From assembly GCF_000315625.1 (NCBI RefSeq), contig NW_005434665.1, forward strand, positions 189,780 to 253,779: a stretch of 64,000 bases of DNA, in the 5' to 3' direction. Positions within the stretch are counted from its first letter, which is position 1, and every line of letters begins with the position of its first letter. Origin of the DNA: Guillardia theta CCMP2712. Lineage: Eukaryota; Cryptophyceae; Pyrenomonadales; Geminigeraceae. The notes beneath the pieces are model-generated. The model saw nothing but the letters and a program-made list of their open reading frames with translations. It made no database searches and had not been told where the DNA came from. The translations under genes were made by a program, and so were the position numbers. Shown one piece after another: positions 1-10,135 of this stretch.

Positions 1-748
1 CCAGGCCTTCGTTGTAGATCTGCATGGTGATTGCTGATTGACCACCGGTCCTGACTACGGGATTCTCGGGTTCTGATGACGGGTGGTGTTAAGTGGGGAA
101 TCTGGTAAGAATCTTATATGTCCCGGGGGCCGACGGTCACGGTCACTAATAACTCCGCCGTAGTCCGGAGTATACTCATAAGCCCTGACTCGCGGCCGGC
201 AAGGACCCGCCGCGCCGGACGGTGACTCAGTGCCACGCCGGTGCTCGGAGTCAGAGCTGATTGGACGTGAAGTCCGATCCGAAGGCTTTGCAAGTTTCAA
301 TCAGTGCACCGTCATCGTGACTGCGCAGTGCCCCGGGCCCGCCGACCCCGCCCCCGGCCCACTCGGCCCGTGATGCGGCGGCGCAAGCCTTGAAGGCCGG
401 CCGCAGCCGCTCAGACGGTGCCACGGCCCGGTGACTCCCGGGCCAGCCGTTGACCGTACTACGGTACGGTCCGATCGGTCTGCTCCCGGCCCGGGAGTCC
501 CCGGCGGGAGCCCCGGCGGCTACTATCCGATGATCCGATGATCACCGTCCGAGTCAGAAAAGAGATGGACATAGGAGGGGATGAGGGGCTCCATTGACAG
601 CATGAGAGGGAAGGAGGGATGCGATGGGGAGCAGTAAGGAGAGGAGGAGCGGAATAAAGAACCGAGGAGAGAGAGATACACGGGATACAAGGGAGGAAGT
701 GATGTGCTACGAGTGACCCAGCAAGGTGCCCTCAGCATAATCGCAACC
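1..748. other. Intergenic; GC-rich word island (1-520) upstream of RABGGTB
   Basis: No convincing coding sequence is visible. Positions 1-520 are very GC- and CpG-rich and are built from recurring short words such as CCGGGCCC, GACTCC, GTCCGG and ACGGTC in both orientations. The same composition returns at 13190-13530, 32940-33420, 40960-41110 and 62290-62960. Positions 540-700 are purine-rich and probably belong to the promoter and 5' UTR of the gene starting at 749. Confidence 0.6.
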
Positions 749-2213
749 ATGTCAGCTGAGAAAGCTTCGGAAGCAACCACCGTGTTCTACATGGATCTCC
801 ATAAGAAGTACCTGGCATCGCTCAAGGACAAGAAGAACTCCTTCGAACATGCGGTGACAGAATATCTCCGTATGTCGGGTGTCTACTGGGGACTATGCAG
901 CATGTACTTGATCTCGAGTGAAGACTTGCTGAACAAGGATGAAGTAGTCCAGTGGGTCCTCAGTTGTCAGCATCCTTCGGTAGGCCTTGTTGTGCATTTG
1001 CCGCCTTGTGGTCTAGTGCTGATAATGATCTTCTTTCCTTCAATGCACAGGGAGGATTCGGAGGCAGTGTTGACCACGATGCACATCTGTTATACACCTT
1101 AAGTGCAGTGCAAATTTTGTTGATCTTTGACAAAATCGAACTTGTTGACAAGGAGAAGGTACGGAATTCAATAAAACTTGTGCGCAAGCTTAATGGTCGA
1201 GCTGATTGTCATTGCAGATTGCAAACTACGTAGCAGGGTTACAGCAAGATGACGGATCGTTCTATGGTGACGAGTGGGGCGAGGTCGACACCAGGTTCTC
1301 GTACTGTGCGCTGAGCTGCCTGTCCCTGCTGGGTCTGCTGGACAAGATCGACGTCAACAAGGCAGTTGACTTCATTGTCTCCTGCATGAACTTTGATGGG
1401 GGTTAGAGCGATTGCCCTTCAGATGATGCGCTGAACCATGGCGCAGGGTTTGGGTGCATCCCTGGAGCGGAGTCACATGGAGGGCAGATCTTCTGCTGCG
1501 TCGCCGCTCTTGCCATTGCTGACTCGCTGCATCATGTCCGAGCTGACGATCTCTGCTGGTGGTTGTGCGAAAGGCAGACCGCAGGTGGAGGATTGAATGG
1601 ACGGCCCGAGAAACTGCCCGACGTCTGCTATTCGTGAGTCGAACTGGCTGTCATCATTGTGAAAATACTCCTGTCTTACCGCGCCCCTCCTCTTTCTCTC
1701 CCTCCCTTCCGCATCTTCTTTTCTGTTCGTTTCGTTCCCTCTCAGAAATCCCGCACTCTCTTGTGTTCTCCTCTCATTCTCCTCTCGTGTTTGCATGCGT
1801 CAGAGTTGTCCGACAAGATGGTCACAAGTGCTCTAACTGTTTGATTAGGTGGTGGAACCTTTCTGCGCTTGTCATTCTTGGACGAATCGATTGGATTGAT
1901 CGTGAAAAGCTTCGCCAATTCATCTTGAATGCACAGGACGAGACAGAGGGAGGCATTGCCGACAGGTGACAAACCATCAAACGATGCAGGATATCAAAAA
2001 AGCTTCTTTTCTGACTTGTTCGTGTACCTGCACAGACCAGGCGACGTAGCCGATGTTTTTCATACCTTCTTTGGCATTTCTGGCTTGAGTCTGCTTGGCT
2101 ACACTGAAGAGGATGAAGAAGGCATTCCAGGGTTACGGCGGATTGACCCAGTGTATGCGCTTCCTGTTCAGGTGCTAGAAAGAATGAATGTTCGCGTCTG
2201 GCGAGCTGTATGA
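749..2213 (+). CDS. RABGGTB: Rab geranylgeranyltransferase (GGTase II) beta subunit
   Basis: This is the catalytic beta subunit of the enzyme that attaches geranylgeranyl groups to C-terminal cysteines of Rab GTPases in the cytosol. It works with an alpha subunit and Rab escort protein. Six exons join in frame: 749-979, 1051-1158, 1218-1401, 1447-1633, 1849-1965 and 2036-2213, giving 334 aa, the usual family length. Prenyltransferase beta repeats are visible: [19 protein letters not shown], the [20 protein letters not shown] repeat, [19 protein letters not shown], and [20 protein letters not shown]. The zinc-binding Asp and Cys fall in the DVCYSWW segment and the His in DVFHTFFG, as in other family members. 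I chose ATG 749 because it starts the first conserved helix; the ATG-like frame upstream adds nothing conserved. The next gene (TFIIS) converges 90 nt downstream. The identification is firm. Confidence 0.93.
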
Positions 2214-2303
2214 GGATGATGAGGATGAGGATGAGACGAATGATCAAGTTAGATGGCGTCGGAGGAGAAATAGATTGAAAATTCATGATAAAAGTCCTGA
2301 TCC

Positions 2304-3852
2304 TTATTCCTTCCAGCGATTCCCGCAGTTGAGACACTGAACTTACAGAGTCAAGTCCGATGGTTTTGATCGCTCTTGCAATGCTTCTCACCGTTACAAA
2401 TGTCGTCATCGGCTCATCTGCACTTCTTGTCTGCATCTGATAGTATGTACACTTCCTCTTCTGGCACCTCCGACAAAGGAACAGGTCGGAGACCTGGATT
2501 GAAACAGTTAGGACACGGAATACAGGAAGCAAGATTGTTGACCGCATATTGATCTTCTGCTCCTCCAGCTGAATTTGACTTCATGTAGTATGCTGCATAT
2601 GTCTTCCGATACCTGGACAAGACAACATTTAGAACATAAAGTTACCCATCACAACAAGAGCATTACTCCTTGAGGTTGTCAGAGGCTAACTCAGTGGGAT
2701 CCATGAGGGTCAGCCTTTCAGGCTGAATGATTCCTTGTAAGATCTGCAACAAACTTACTGATCGAGCATCTTAACCTCCAACCGTACTCTTCTTCGTAGA
2801 TCTGGATTCTTTGAATCTCTCAGGTTGAAGAGGATTGAACTAAGACATCGATATCAAGGAGCAGAAGGCGGCAATCAACAAAAGTACCGTGCTCTTCCCT
2901 TATATCTTGAATTGCTCTCATCCTTGCCGAAGAATCTATACCTGCAGATCTTGTTATCACTTGCTCGTGGGACAGTCGCTCACTGATACATGGAGTGTTC
3001 TATCGCAATAGCCGCATCGAGAGCACTGTACTTGTCCCCAGGCAGAACATGGGGCTGTAAGGCATCGCACAGCTTCTCACGTATCAGGTCTCGAACAGCA
3101 TTTCGAGTTGGGTGACGATATTTCCTGATGGCATGCGCAGTCGAGGATCCAGTCAGGTCCGAGCCTGTTTTGCTCTCGTCCATTACGGAGCCGGTGCTGC
3201 CATCTTTGACGCCCTTCTCAACGCTCATCTCTGTGAACTCCATTGGCACAGAATCCTTACTTTCAGTAACGGACTGATCTCCTCTCTTCTCATCGGTGGG
3301 CTTCCCAGGTTTCTTGACTGCCTTCTCTTTTCTTGACTCCCCTGGCAGGGGCAGAGCCTTCAACTCGTCCATGGTGATCTCCTCAACATTCTGTAGACTC
3401 GAAGTTCCCTGCATTTCGCTCGTTCCTCGGCCTTCTGATTCTTCAATGTTAACATGTTCCGGGTTATCAGACCCTCCTCGCAGCGACAGCATGGGGGCTG
3501 CGGTTATCATCCCATCCCCGTATAGCAGCCGCTGCCTCCCGGGGCCATGCAGCCTTCTGTGCTCGATCTTGTCGCACATCTTGTGATGAAGAATGCTAGC
3601 GATAGATCTATCTGATCTTTCACTGCCAGTTGTGAATCCCCACTCGACATACGCGCTGAGAAGGATCAAAATCCTCAGCAGCCTCGTCGCATCTCGGAAT
3701 GGCTGATGGAAACTTGTGGAGAGCAGGCAGGGCATGGTCTCAGTGCCGTCTCCAACCCTTCTCCTCGATACCTCACACGCACGATGCTCTTCTGCTCTAC
3801 TCTTCATCCTTCCTGGCCCTGCCTTTCCTCCTTCATCCATTGCATCCTCCAT
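2304..3852 (-). CDS. TFIIS: Transcription elongation factor TFIIS (S-II), with a hydrophobic N-terminal leader
   Basis: TFIIS rescues arrested RNA polymerase II by stimulating transcript cleavage. The long first exon (3852-2984) is followed by short exons that carry the central domain ([20 protein letters not shown], then [20 protein letters not shown]) and the C-terminal zinc ribbon ([32 protein letters not shown], ending [10 protein letters not shown]-stop). All four zinc cysteines and the catalytic RSADEP loop are present. What is odd is the N-terminal half. The usual TFIIS domain I (LW fold) is not recognisable. Instead there is a hydrophobic stretch at about residues 58-72 (preceded by Met40 at 3735), a basic stretch, and an LSLRGG motif near residue 122. 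Either Met1 or Met40 could start the protein. The leader could target it to a plastid-surrounding compartment, which is inference. It is head-to-head with the HEXIM-like gene. Confidence 0.9.
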
Positions 3853-4512
3853 TACGCCGCTCCCCGCCCTGTGCCATGATCCACCCTTCCTTGAGGTAGA
3901 GCCCCCCCACTGCTGCCCTGTTTTCGGGGGTAATTGGGAGGTACGGGGGGTAATTAAGTTTACTCAACAGGGGTAATTGATCACCGTAGGGGTAGATGGC
4001 CAACATAGGAGAACGTTTTAAAAGTGTTATAAGATGATGTTGAGTAATCTTTGGTTGAAGAGGTGGAAATGCCCAGGAAGGGAAGCCACTGCGAGGAATG
4101 GCGCTGCAGGGACGGCGGCGCGATGGCGCAATTGACGGTTGAAGAAGGAGAAGAAAGATGGAGATGGAGATGATTATGGGAAATAGGGCGAGGAGGAGGA
4201 GGAAGAGGGGAAGGAGGAGGAATCGAAGGAATCGACTGCTACTGCTCTGTGTAACTTTGTTTAATAGTTGTTATACTCTCATGGTGTTTGGTTGCCCTTC
4301 TCATCCTTTAGAATTTCTGTATTTGACAGAGTGTAAATCATGGCATTCGAACTTTTTTCATTGCCGAAAGCACGCTCTCGCATGTTCGTCAATAATTCTC
4401 GTGACTGGTTCTGTCTGATTTCTACTTCCAGAGACCTGCTCGCATGATTGTTATTTCTTGAGGGTTCTATTCGTTTGACTGATATTTTATCTTGCAGAAT
4501 TCCTTCCTTACC
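3853..4512. promoter_or_regulatory. Shared divergent 5' region of TFIIS and the HEXIM-like gene
   Basis: About 660 nt separate the two divergent start codons. Four copies of a GGGGTA word followed by A or G occur between 3926 and 3996 (around 3929, 3949, 3970 and 3988). Purine-rich sequence at 4140-4230 and a TTTTATCTTGCAG-like acceptor just before 4500 suggest a 5' UTR intron for the rightward gene. No coding sequence is supported here. Confidence 0.5.
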
Positions 4513-5438
4513 ATGAATTCTCAACCAAAAATCACTCTGTCCAGTGCAAACATGGTCAACCAGCCTTTCTCGAATCCGCAACGCGTCAAGAAGGTTCGAT
4601 CTTCGCTCAGGAAGAGGGGATCGAGAGGAAAGGGAAAAGGCCGAAAAGAAAAGAATGCAGTGGAAGCTGTGGCAAACCAGCAGCAAGACACATCGCAGCC
4701 GGATGTGACCATGGAGATCCCCAAGCCAAAGCGGAGGCGCGAGAGGAAGAACCGTAAATGGAAGCCTTACTCCGCGATGACCTGGCAGGAGAAACTTGAG
4801 CAGGAGAAAAAAGAATCGATCAAGGCTGAGCAGATGGATAATCCCTTCGACGCACCGTCCAGTAGGAGAAAGAAGAGGAAGAAGAACACCGAGATCAACA
4901 TGCCCAGAGCTCCAAGAAACACCACACAGAGCTTGATACACGCAGATAGTACGGAATATGAAAGAGCAAGCTTGGATTTGGAACGAAGGGTTGTTATCCC
5001 ATCGATGCAAGGAATTTTATCTAGGGAGACCCTCAAAAATGGGAGAAATTTCGATTCTCATGAAGATAGCTCAGATGATGACAGCGAAGTAGAGTATGCA
5101 ACCTTGCTATCATGTTCATTAATGTTTGCTCCTCAGGGTGGAGTTCGAAGTCCTGGAAGTATTTCCTTGGGTTCTCCATACGATGGGAGCATAAAGTGGA
5201 TGCTTGTTTTACATATGATTGGCTTATTCTGACTTGTACAATGCAGCGGTGATCAAGTCACTTTGCATTCTGAAGAGATCAAGAAGAGAGATAGGAAAGT
5301 CGATTTGTGACTCAAGGCAATGTGAACTTACTGCAAATTTTCTACAGGCGCATAAGTGAGCTCATAGCTGAAAATGAACAGCTCAGGACTCGGATAGAAG
5401 AACTCGAAAGGAAAGCAAATGCAACGACAAATGCATGA
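4513..5438 (+). CDS. HEXIM-like protein (putative P-TEFb inhibitor)
   Basis: In animals HEXIM proteins bind 7SK RNA and inhibit P-TEFb (CDK9/cyclin T), restraining pol II elongation. Here the order of HEXIM landmarks is preserved. First comes an arginine-rich RNA-binding and nuclear-localisation stretch running straight into WKPY and TWQEKLEQEKK (KRRRERKNRKWKPYSAMTWQ). Then comes APRNTTQSL, the counterpart of the animal APYNTTQFL motif, with Tyr replaced by Arg. An acidic DSSDDDSEVE patch follows, and finally a C-terminal leucine coiled coil (ISELIAENEQLRTRIEELE). ATG 4513 follows a likely 5' UTR splice acceptor at about 4498. Exon 1 ends near 5093, and the last exon runs from about 5348 to 5438. 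The joins between 5094 and 5347 are unresolved by eye. The first two thirds and the coiled coil are clear. A generic nuclear coiled-coil protein is the alternative. Confidence 0.75.
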
Positions 5439-5668
5439 TTCCAAATGTTCGGCTCAGCCTCAAAATAAAGTGAAGCAGACAAAGGAGGAATCGCGTATCT
5501 AAACACTCTCTTAGTCTCATACTTGTGTGCCTATCATTCTGTTTCTCGTGGCTTCCCTCATGCCGAAAGCCCAATCAGGAATCGCGTAAATCGTCTTTTC
5601 ACGCAACTCGGAGTTTCAACCTCTTTCCCAGAGGTGGTATGTTGCCATTGACCGATATTGTCATGGCC

Positions 5669-6669
5669 TCATTGGGAGAAGTACGTCTGAAACTTCTCGA
5701 ACAAGATCGTATCTCTTCGAAGAATGTCGCTGAAGACAAGGTCAGCTCGACAGGTAACAAAACACCCTTCACTACACCTCAAAGGCCCAAAGTTGCTTAC
5801 GAATGCATCGCGACTGATCGATCGCAGCTCTGTCTTGCCAACAACTTTCATGCTGCAAGATCGTTTGCTGCCGGCCATGGCCAGCGCCTGCTCAGCAGTT
5901 ACGACATGCCGCACAGGCCAAGTCTGCCTACATTCTGTCCGAAGTATTGACCGTGAAACAGGGGATTTCCAACAGAGATACCCGGCTTCTCGCCATCACC
6001 GCTCTCAACCACTTTCTGCACGGAGCCTCCCATGATGAGGAAGAAGTCATCAGCAACGTCACCCTGCACCATGATTACAACTTGCGCCAACCACAACGGG
6101 ACGACAAAGCAACCTGGCGGTACACATATTCCCCATCCCTCAAGGTAGAAGGCTTGAGAGATCTTGCAAGGATGGAGATTTCCTTGGGCATGAGAGTAGA
6201 GAAGATGGTCACCCTGCTAAGATACTGCTCGATCTCTGCAATCTCGATGGCCTACAAGAGATACAAGTCAACAATCGCTTGAGAGCAACTGGGCTCACTT
6301 TGTCCAGCTCATCAAATTGCCGAGGGGTGATCTCTTCAAGAACGTCCTTGTTTGCTGGGATGTTTTCTTCAGAGTGAATCAACTCTGATAACTCCTTGCT
6401 GGTGTTACTGCTCAATTTCCTTGAGCTAGAGGCCCAGAAAGCGACACGATAAGAAAGCACGTGCCGGCAAACATTCAGAGTCACAATATTCTGCAAACTA
6501 CGCTCACCTGCCACAGCAACTTCCGCTCCACCATAGCATGTGCAACTTTGTCGACTTCTGGAAAAATCACGTTGTTGTCAGCTATTCCCAACACTTGAAG
6601 CGTCTCCTTAAGACCATCAACATTCAATTTCACACCCTTTCCTTGATCCGATTGTCTGAACGTGAGCAT
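5669..6669 (-). CDS. Cyclic-nucleotide-binding-domain protein, possibly with an N-terminal EF-hand-like segment
   Basis: The leftward frames join into a protein ending in a cNMP-binding fold. The visible order is EIEQYLSRVTIFSTLMPKEI, LRDGEYVYRQ, an intron, VQGDVADDFFLIMGGSVQ, then GQYFGQNALAMAGSKRSCS (across an intron near 5895-5935), KTELRSISRDAF and FGPLSDILRRD. This matches the beta-roll and phosphate-binding cassette order of PKA-R/PKG/CNG domains. The cassette is degenerate: FGQN stands where FGEL/M is usual, although the Arg of the RAA/RSC position is kept. The upstream exon contains SDQGKGVKLNVDGLKETL, which resembles an EF-hand loop. The true 5' end is uncertain; 6669 is the first Met in the open frame. 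No kinase domain was found nearby, so it may be a stand-alone sensor or adaptor. Confidence 0.6.
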
Positions 6670-7321
6670 CGCACTGTGTTGTCAATGTTGACAAGGGATG
6701 GGGGTGATGAGGCAAAGATGAAGTGCAAAGCAAAAATTCTCGTCCTCTCTGCTCTCTGCTCTGCTTCTCGCTTCCTCTCCCTCTCCCTCGCCTTCTACCA
6801 CCCGCCCCTGACTCATTTTGTTCCACTTTCGCTCCTCAGAAAAGTATTTTTGGTTTCTACCCATCGATATACATAAAGACAATTTATACTAAGATTGTAC
6901 CATAGATTTAAAATGAACATATTGAATGGAAGGTATACCAGCTGATAAATGTATATATTTTAATTTTCCGTAATCTTTTTTTGTACCCATTATATTTTAG
7001 TAACTGAAGATTACATCCAGGTCTAAATCACTTTTACACTTCGAACTAGCTGTGATGGCATGGTGTATGCAAGGTAGAATGGACAAGGCGAAAATGAGGC
7101 GCGGGGGTGCGGATGGTACGATGAAGGTTAGAGGGAGGGAGAGGAGAGGAGGGAGAGGAGAGGAGGAAGAGAGGACAGAGGGGGGTAGCAGAAGCTGTGT
7201 AATGATGGTGAGTCCATGAGGAGAGCTTTCGTCAAGTGTTTGCAGTCATAACTGTTGTTGAGAATCACACAGTATCTCTATACCCAGAATGTAGAAGCAT
7301 CTCGATACCTGGAATGTAGAC
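6670..7321. other. Intergenic between divergent genes
   Basis: This stretch holds a pyrimidine-rich tract (6730-6840), AT-rich sequence (6850-7010) and a purine-rich tract (7120-7200). An unplaced 5' exon of the leftward gene could lie in 6680-6880, but I cannot support one. Confidence 0.4.
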
Positions 7322-8066
7322 ATGCGAAAGAACTTGGGTTCACACGGATTCCTCGCTGTACTCCTCCTCTGTTTCTTCGCTGTTGGCATCGTACAGGCAG
7401 AGAAAGAGAACTCCGCTGCATCAAATTACGAAGAAAGCGGCGGAATAGATATACCAAAGCTCCCTGACGAAGGTGACACGTATGCTCTGAAGAGCAGCTA
7501 GCATGCTGATGGTTTGTGCACGGCAATCACAGCGGAGAGCACGTGGGTTCCAGACTTTGATGACCTCGATATGGATGCGGTCATGCAAGAAACCGAGAAC
7601 TCGCCTGCGGAGTCAAAATTCCAAGACGTTGAGCCCATCCGAGAGCAACCGGCGCCGTCCTCCAACAGCAGCGAGATAGTGGCGCTATCCTCCAACAAGA
7701 GCAAGGCGATCCTAGAGGAGCTCAGCACTGCCGACCAGCAGATTGTGGAGATTCTTAGGGAAATGAGGGAGAGTGGACAGAACATGGACATGAAGGTGTG
7801 GAGGAAGCTGAAGAGGGAGGGAGTGAGGGTAGCCCACATGAAGGAAGCAGGGTTGTTCGCTTCCTTACAAGTGGAGTTGTTGCTGACAAGTGATCAGGTT
7901 GGCGAATGAGTTTGGTGTTCTGACCGACCCAACTCGATCCAAGGAGTCTGAAAAGATCGGGCGAACTTTCAAGGGGGTCGACGGGTCACTCCTCCTTAAA
8001 GACTCTCTTGGAAGGTCTGATAATCTCTTCCATCAACCTTTGTCCTCTTCATCTCCTCCTTCTCAT

Positions 8067-8116
<50 letters not shown>

Positions 8117-9829
8117 CCACCACCATCACCACCACTTTTGTCCATGTCTATCACATTCCTTCCTCCCGCTCTCTTGATTTGCCCTGCTCAGATTCCCAGC
8201 ATGGACGCGGCAAGGAGTTCATTCCTCACAGCGCATCGACACCAACCCTCTTGCACTCGTCACAGTCCGAGATGGAACCCTGGTGGATGCGCAGGGGGGG
8301 GAGAGGAAGGTGACCTTGTACAACCCGCTCTACGGCATGCCCAATGTCTCCTTCGACGTCGTGGTCCCGGAGGAAGTGATAGAGCGGCACAGGAATGTTA
8401 GCAAGGTCTGTTCGCATGTTTGCATGCTAAAAGCTGACAGTTTCTTGTCAGTGCATTATGACGGCAGGTGGTATCATCTATCGAGATCGAGTCTTGGAGG
8501 AGTGAGGCACCTCTTTGCTCTCATGCCCTGTACTGACCTCCTCCTCCTCCTCCTCCTCCTCCTCCTCCTCCTCCTCCTTTTCTTGTTCCTCCTCCTCCTC
8601 CTCCTTTTCTTGTTCCTCCTCCTCCTCCTTTTCTTTTTCCTCCTTCTCCTCATTCTGTAGGTGGCCGGACAACGACTTCCGTCTCTTCATCGGCGATCTT
8701 GGCCAGCATGCCACCGATCAATCTCTCACCAGCGTCCTCCGCGAGTGTGTCGACGTCTCCTCCTCCTCCACCACCACCACCACACTTACTCCTCCTCCCC
8801 CCCCCTCTTCCATTCCTACTCCTCCTCCTTCTCATTTTCCTCCTTCTCCTTCTCCTTCTCCTTCTCCTCCACCTCCACCTCCACCTCCTCCTCTGACCAG
8901 TTTGCAGCTGGAAAGGTTTCAACATGGCGAGGGTTGTTGTCGACCGTACCACCGGGTGAAGGAGCTTCATCGTTCCTTCCTCCCGCTCATCCCCTCCTCT
9001 CAGGCGCTGCAAGGGCTACGGCTTCGCCTCCTTCTCCTCCGCCGAGCATGGCGTCGCTCTGATCCGGTGAGGAGGAGGCGGAGGCTGCGGGGAGGCTGAC
9101 AGGGTTGCAGGCACCAGTGGCGGAGTGAAGACAAGATTTGCCTCTCCGGGAGGCCGTTGGTGATCAAGAAGAGCACGTGGCAGAAGAAAATCCTCAGGCC
9201 AGAGAAGATGCCGGAGGTGGGGATAGAGACTACCTCCTGCTCCTCTCCTGCCCCTCGTCCTCTCCTCCCCGTCCTCTCCTCCCCGTCCTCTCCTCTCAGT
9301 CGCTACTCCTCTCCTTTCCTTGTTCTCCTCTCCAACCCCTTTCTATTCTCCCATCCTCTTCTGCCTGTTCCCTTGTTCTCACCATGGACCAGGTGGAACG
9401 TCTGCGCAAGTTCCGGCACCAACTCATGTCGGAGGGTTACCTTCCTCCTGAACCAGAGTCCTACAATAACAAGGCACGCGCTCCCTCCTCCCTCCTCCCT
9501 CCTCCCTCCTCCCTCCTCCCTCCTCCCTCCCCCCTCCCCCTCCCCCCTCTTCTCACCCCTACATCGTCCTTCCTCCTTGCCTCCCCACAACTTCTCCCAA
9601 CCTTCCTTCCATACGAATGTTCGTCTCGTTCCTGTCCTGCTCTGCCCTCCTAGCCTCCTCTTCTCACCGCTCCTGCTCCTGCTCCTCCCTTGTTCTGAAC
9701 TCGCTGCAGCACATGAAGCGCGTCTACGACTCCATGGGGATCCAGAAGGACGAGCTGCAGTGGCAACTTGACCTCTTTGCTCGCAAGGGGCTCAAGTTCA
9801 AGCCCGACAAGAAGCTGCGGAGTACGTGA
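7322..9829 (+). CDS. RBM42-like RRM protein with a signal-peptide first exon
   Basis: Exon 1 (from 7322) encodes MRKNLGSHGFLAVLLLCFF followed by AVGIVQA, a good signal peptide with an AQA-type cleavage context. Read through, it stops after 59 codons at 7501. A GT donor near 7470 joins in frame to ESTWVPDFDDLDMDAV. A further splice (donor near 7851, acceptor near 7896) joins KEAG to LANEFGVLTDPTR, and the next joins to the exon ending HRNVSK. The second half is an RRM closest to RBM42, a spliceosome-associated protein: WPDNDFRLFIGDLGQHATDQ, then FNMARVVVDRTTG, KGYGFASFSSAEHGVALI, and GRPLVIKKSTWQKKI. C-terminal exons carry VERLRKFRHQLMSEGYLPPE and DELQWQLDLFARKGLKFKPD. The join into WPDNDF is out of phase by one base with the donor I see. 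The front part could therefore be a separate gene or a small exon may be missing. Introns are full of CTC-type repeats. Confidence 0.6.
8062..8115 (+). repeat. (CAT)n(CAG)n trinucleotide repeat in an intron
   Basis: About eight CAT units are followed directly by about nine CAG units inside an intron of the RBM42-like gene. Confidence 0.9.
8535..8645 (+). repeat. CTC-rich intronic microsatellite
   Basis: A run of about fourteen CTC units (from 8538) is followed by TTTTCTTGTTCCTC-type variants up to the acceptor before 8660. It lies in the intron just ahead of the RRM exon, with pyrimidines on the coding strand. Confidence 0.85.
9478..9550 (+). repeat. CCTCCCT intronic repeat
   Basis: About seven copies of a CCTCCCT heptamer lie in the last large intron of the RBM42-like gene, with pyrimidines on the coding strand. 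Confidence 0.85.
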
Positions 9830-9934
9830 GGGAGAGAGCGAGTGCTGGAGGAGAGGTGCCACGTATGGTACCCAGGAGGAAGAAGAGGAAGAGGATAGGG
9901 GTGGAGTTGTAGGGAGAGGAGGAGGGAGGGAGGA

Positions 9935-10034
9935 NNNNNNNNNNNNNNNNNNNNNNNNNNNNNNNNNNNNNNNNNNNNNNNNNNNNNNNNNNNNNNNNNN
10001 NNNNNNNNNNNNNNNNNNNNNNNNNNNNNNNNNN
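9935..10034. other. Assembly gap (100 N)
   Basis: Exactly one hundred N bases are present, the usual placeholder for a gap of unknown size. The flanks are low-complexity: GGGAGGGAGG on the left and TACCCCTACCCCTTACCCC on the right. The last exon or exons of the leftward ANK-LRR-KH gene are expected in the missing sequence. Confidence 0.99.
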
Positions 10035-10135
10035 TACCCCTACCCCTTACCCCTCCCTCCCCTCCCTCCCTCCCCTCCCCTCCCCTCCCTCCCCTCCCTC
10101 CCTCCCTCGACATTCTCGCTCCTCATCATCTCATC

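Noticed and set aside
55-300. Leftward 81-aa open frame in the first GC island
   Set aside because: It lies in CpG-rich word repeats, has a biased composition and no domain. Long open frames are expected by chance at this GC content.
8515-9099. Long Ser-, Pro- and Leu-rich frames over the CTC repeats
   Set aside because: They are translations of intronic microsatellites. The real RRM exons use another frame with splice sites.
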